The notes under the pieces were generated by a model. That model was not told where the DNA came from and searched no databases. It saw only the letters and a list, made by a program, of their open reading frames with translations. A stretch of DNA of 9,119 bases. It comes from Caldisericaceae bacterium. GTDB taxonomy: Bacteria; Calditrichota; Calditrichia; Calditrichales; Calditrichaceae. Shown piece after piece: positions 6,656 through 9,119 of this stretch (positions are counted from its first letter, which is position 1; each line of letters begins with the position of its first letter). Location: the NCBI GenBank assembly GCA_021160885.1, contig JAGHBR010000070.1, positions 1-9,119 on the forward strand, given 5' to 3'. The translations under genes were made by a program, and so were the position numbers.

Positions 6656-7771
6656 ATGGGCCCAACCAGAGCTTACATCAGTCATAAAAATCTTATTCAT
6701 AATTTGCAATTAATCCAGAATAATGTGGCGCCCGCTACGGTGATGGGCGTGGTTAAAGCCGATGCCTACGGCCATGGCAGTATTGAAGTGGCCAAAACGC
6801 TGATTGCCCATGGCGTTAATTACTTAGGCGTGGCTTTTCCGGAAGAAGGCATCGAACTGCGCAAAGCGGGCATTGAGACGCACATTCTGGTGTTTGGTGC
6901 GCACCTACCTCACTTTTTCCCACAATTTCTTGATTACAACCTGGACATTACGTTAACTGATGCGGGACAATTACAACCATTGCGAGAACTTTGTCTTAAA
7001 CACAAGGTGCAAGCGCGCGTGCAAATTAAAATCGATACCGGCATGGGGCGGGTTGGTTTTATTTTCGAAAAAGACAGGGATTTGATTTTTCAGATCATCG
7101 AAGAAAAAGCCTGGCAGGTAGTTGGCATTTACTCCCACCTTTCCAGCGCAGATGAAGAGGACACGCACTTTACTCTTGAACAAATTAAAAAATTTCAAAC
7201 CATTAAAGAACAGATTAACCACCGTTTCCCTGATTTGAAGCCTATCTACCATCTGGCTAATTCGGCTGCCATTATGCGTTTTAAAGAGAGCTATTTCGAC
7301 ATGGTGCGCCCTGGCGTGATGTTGTACGGCAATCCGCCATCGCCGGATTTTGACTTAAAGTGGCCATTAAAAGAGGTCATGGCATTTAAGTCGAAGATTA
7401 CACTAATTAAAAAGCTGGCTGCCAATCAACCGGTCAGTTACAACCGGCGCTATTACACAACACAAACAACTTACATCGGGCTGGTACCGGCTGGTTATGC
7501 CGATGGTTACAATCGTAAATTTACCAATACCGGTCAGGTGCTGATTAAAGGCCGACGCTACCCCGTCATTGGCACGGTTTGCATGGACCAGTTTTTGGTG
7601 GATTTGGGCCCAGAACTGAAAGACGTGGCTCTTGGGGATGAGGTGGTGCTGTTTGGTCAGCAAGGTAACGAACATATTAAGATTATTGAAGTGGCCCGCA
7701 AACTGGAAACGATTCCCTATGAAATTACCTGCTGGGTTTCTCGGCGTGTGCCTCGCATTCATTTAAGGTAA
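6656..7771 (+). CDS. alr: Alanine racemase
   Basis: PLP enzyme that interconverts L- and D-alanine and supplies D-Ala for peptidoglycan. The 371-residue product has the normal length. VVKADAYGHGS carries the PLP lysine K34 on the N-terminal TIM barrel. KIDTGMGRVGF holds R132, the position of Arg136 in the Geobacillus enzyme. PVSYNRRYY has Y262, matching the second catalytic base Tyr265, and PAGYADGYNR follows with the active-site Tyr. GTVCMDQFLVDLG and the C-terminal SRRVPR are further family marks. ATG 6656 is preferred; GTG 6647 is in frame but lies inside the lysA end. The GAGTGG near 6645-6650 is a weak ribosome binding site, so start by translational coupling from lysA is likely. Both catalytic bases are present, so the enzyme should be active. 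Confidence 0.95.
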   Translation: MGPTRAYISHKNLIHNLQLIQNNVAPATVMGVVKADAYGHGSIEVAKTLIAHGVNYLGVAFPEEGIELRKAGIETHILVFGAHLPHFFPQFLDYNLDITLTDAGQLQPLRELCLKHKVQARVQIKIDTGMGRVGFIFEKDRDLIFQIIEEKAWQVVGIYSHLSSADEEDTHFTLEQIKKFQTIKEQINHRFPDLKPIYHLANSAAIMRFKESYFDMVRPGVMLYGNPPSPDFDLKWPLKEVMAFKSKITLIKKLAANQPVSYNRRYYTTQTTYIGLVPAGYADGYNRKFTNTGQVLIKGRRYPVIGTVCMDQFLVDLGPELKDVALGDEVVLFGQQGNEHIKIIEVARKLETIPYEITCWVSRRVPRIHLR

Positions 7772-7975
7772 AAGATTTTGCCTTGCATTGCTTGTTCGAT
7801 CCATTAGTTTTAGGAAGGTTTCGGCATCCAATAACAAAATGAAATGAAAAATTGTGCAAAACTAAACGGTTCAATCGAAGAACTGAGACGGGTGGCAGGT
7901 TTAACAAGTGAATTGTTTTAATTTAGTAGATTTTAGTATCTTTCATGATTATATTCTAACAGGTTGATAAAAAAC

Positions 7976-7980
7976 GGGAG
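7976..7980 (+). promoter_or_regulatory. Ribosome binding site of the PorD-like gene
   Basis: GGGAG lies 5 bases before ATG 7986 and supports that start, which also gives a clean signal peptide. Confidence 0.5.
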
Positions 7981-7985
7981 TTGTT

Positions 7986-8822
7986 ATGAAACGGTTTTTC
8001 ACAGCGTGTTTAATACTGCTGACGTTGGCCATGGTGGCCCACAGTCAGGTGCTAAAAGTCAAAGTAACACTCGATCCTTCTAATTTACCAGCAGATGAAG
8101 TCAATAATTTGAGTGATTTCCCCGACAAAGTGGAACAGTATTTCAATGCCTACGAATGGGTTGAAGACGAATATGAGTATGACGTAATTTGTAAAGTGCG
8201 CATTATTATTCAATCGGTTCAGCAAAAATCGCATGAAAAACTTTACCTGGCCCAATTTGTCATTACCAGTGAGTCGGGCGAATATTTTTACGACAAAATC
8301 TGGGAATTCCCTTATGACCAGGGGACGCCTTTCAGCCATTTTAAAGGGCAGTTTGATCCTTTAACACATTTTCTTGATTTTTACGCGTACATGGTACTGG
8401 CCGGGGAACTGGACACCAACGATTACCTGAAGGGCAATTCATTGTACGAAAAGGCAAGGGATATTGCCAATCGCGGCCAGCTATCAAAATACCCGCGGGG
8501 CTGGTCGTCGCGCATGAATATGGTGCTGGTAATTACCGATGCCCGTACAAGACCTTTACGCGAAGTTAAACCGGACTTTTTTGAAGCGCTTTACTTGCTG
8601 GATGAAGGCAAACGAGGCGAAGCTTACAACTACGCCAAAAAAGTGCTGGAAGGATTAAAAAAAGTTTATAAGGTCCAGCCTAATAATCTCTATTTACAAT
8701 ACTTTTTTAATTCCCATTACGAAGACCTGGCCGAGCTGTTCAAAGGACACAATACCGATCTTGAGCTGCTGGCCGAGCTGGACAGCCGCCACCGCCAGGC
8801 CTACAGGGATGTGATGGAGTAG
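7986..8822 (+). CDS. Secreted DUF4835 / PorD-like protein (type IX secretion associated family)
   Basis: A 278-residue exported protein. Residues 1-20 form a signal peptide (basic start, hydrophobic core, AHS before Q21); no lipobox Cys follows the core. From memory, the body fits the DUF4835 family, named PorD in type IX secretion work. The marks are a Q-x-L-x-x-K-V-x-V start to the mature chain, a central LDFYAYMVL block (about 130-138) followed by LYEKARDIAN, GWSS (172-175), and an FFNSHYEDLAELF block with a late L-D-x-R-H-x-x-A-Y near the C terminus. In Bacteroidota the family often sits near coaBC and recN; neither is seen here. The exact role is not known to me, though a periplasmic part linked to type IX secretion or gliding is the usual assumption. 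The family match is by eye, and the sequence seems divergent. It has its own 214-base upstream gap and probably its own promoter. Confidence 0.7.
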   Translation: MKRFFTACLILLTLAMVAHSQVLKVKVTLDPSNLPADEVNNLSDFPDKVEQYFNAYEWVEDEYEYDVICKVRIIIQSVQQKSHEKLYLAQFVITSESGEYFYDKIWEFPYDQGTPFSHFKGQFDPLTHFLDFYAYMVLAGELDTNDYLKGNSLYEKARDIANRGQLSKYPRGWSSRMNMVLVITDARTRPLREVKPDFFEALYLLDEGKRGEAYNYAKKVLEGLKKVYKVQPNNLYLQYFFNSHYEDLAELFKGHNTDLELLAELDSRHRQAYRDVME

Positions 8823-9119
8823 GGAAGTGATTTAACGGCAGGATAGTTAATCCCCGGAATTTCCTTAAGAATTTGAAAAGTCTCAATATCCGCATGGAGA
8901 ACGGTTGGTTATTTTTATCAAAAGGTTAGGATTGTTAAAGATTTTTTAAAATTAATCAATGACAGACCTGGAATTTTTTTAGAGGAAAACTGGGACTTAT
9001 TTTTTCCACATCTTTCAATGCTAATTTTGATAATGTCGGAAAATCCATTATAATTAAAGCGGAATATGGCTTTATTGACCACACAGCATTTGTATTTTTA
9101 ATTTTGAAGACAAATATGA
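8823..9119. other. AT-rich end of window with no supportable gene
   Basis: About 297 bases. No ATG-led frame of useful length and no clear terminator after the PorD-like gene. One + frame is open from 8963 to the edge without an ATG until 9116, and a - strand frame is also open over about 53 codons at the edge. Neither has a start, ribosome binding site or family likeness, so nothing is called. Confidence 0.5.

Noticed and set aside
6342..6665. 107-codon - strand frame over the end of lysA
   Set aside because: It is the antisense of conserved lysA blocks such as CESGD and GAYG, with no independent support.
7403..7762. 119-codon - strand frame over alr
   Set aside because: It lies wholly opposite the conserved C-terminal half of alanine racemase and is a shadow of that gene.
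8963..9118. Open + frame of 52 codons running to the window edge with protein-like composition
   Set aside because: No ATG before 9116, no ribosome binding site, no family likeness, and a - strand frame of similar length is open over the same bases.

Overview
The window carries six protein-coding genes, all on the + strand, at roughly 40-45% GC by eye. Gene content is mostly housekeeping: DNA repair (polX), phospholipid precursor synthesis (plsX), lysine and cell-wall amino acids (lysA, alr), a Fis-type AAA+ regulator, and a secreted DUF4835/PorD-like protein. PorD-family proteins belong to the type IX secretion field and are typical of Bacteroidota and relatives. That, together with a PolX carrying a PHP domain and AT-rich coding DNA, suggests the Fibrobacterota-Chlorobiota-Bacteroidota group or its neighbour Calditrichota. 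I favour a Calditrichota-like bacterium, but this is inference and no rRNA or marker here proves it.

Layout: polX (53-1786), a 191-base gap, then plsX (1978-3027). Next is a gap of about 950 bases without a credible gene (3028-3977). It holds several hairpins, a terminator-like structure and a pair of inverted palindromic repeats with matching inward tails (3415-3687) that looks like a small non-autonomous repeat element. The regulator follows (3978-5327), then lysA (5397-6653) and alr (6656-7771), which are separated by only 2 bases and almost certainly cotranscribed. After a 214-base gap comes the PorD-like gene (7986-8822). The last 297 bases show no supportable gene.

LysA makes L-lysine from meso-diaminopimelate and Alr makes D-alanine from L-alanine. 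Both are fold-type III PLP enzymes that feed on or into peptidoglycan precursors, so the pair is a sensible unit. PlsX stands apart from its common partners (rpmF upstream, fabH/fabD/fabG/acpP downstream).

The most unusual object is the regulator at 3978-5327. It has the outline of an NtrC-type sigma-54 activator (receiver-like domain, AAA+ domain, Fis helix-turn-helix) and keeps a perfect Walker A motif. It has lost the GAFTGA sigma-54 contact loop, the Walker B Asp-Glu pair, both arginine-finger positions and the sensor II arginine. The reading frame is intact and the DNA-binding domain is well kept, so it looks like a pseudo-ATPase turned into a nucleotide-sensing or plain DNA-binding regulator rather than a decaying gene.
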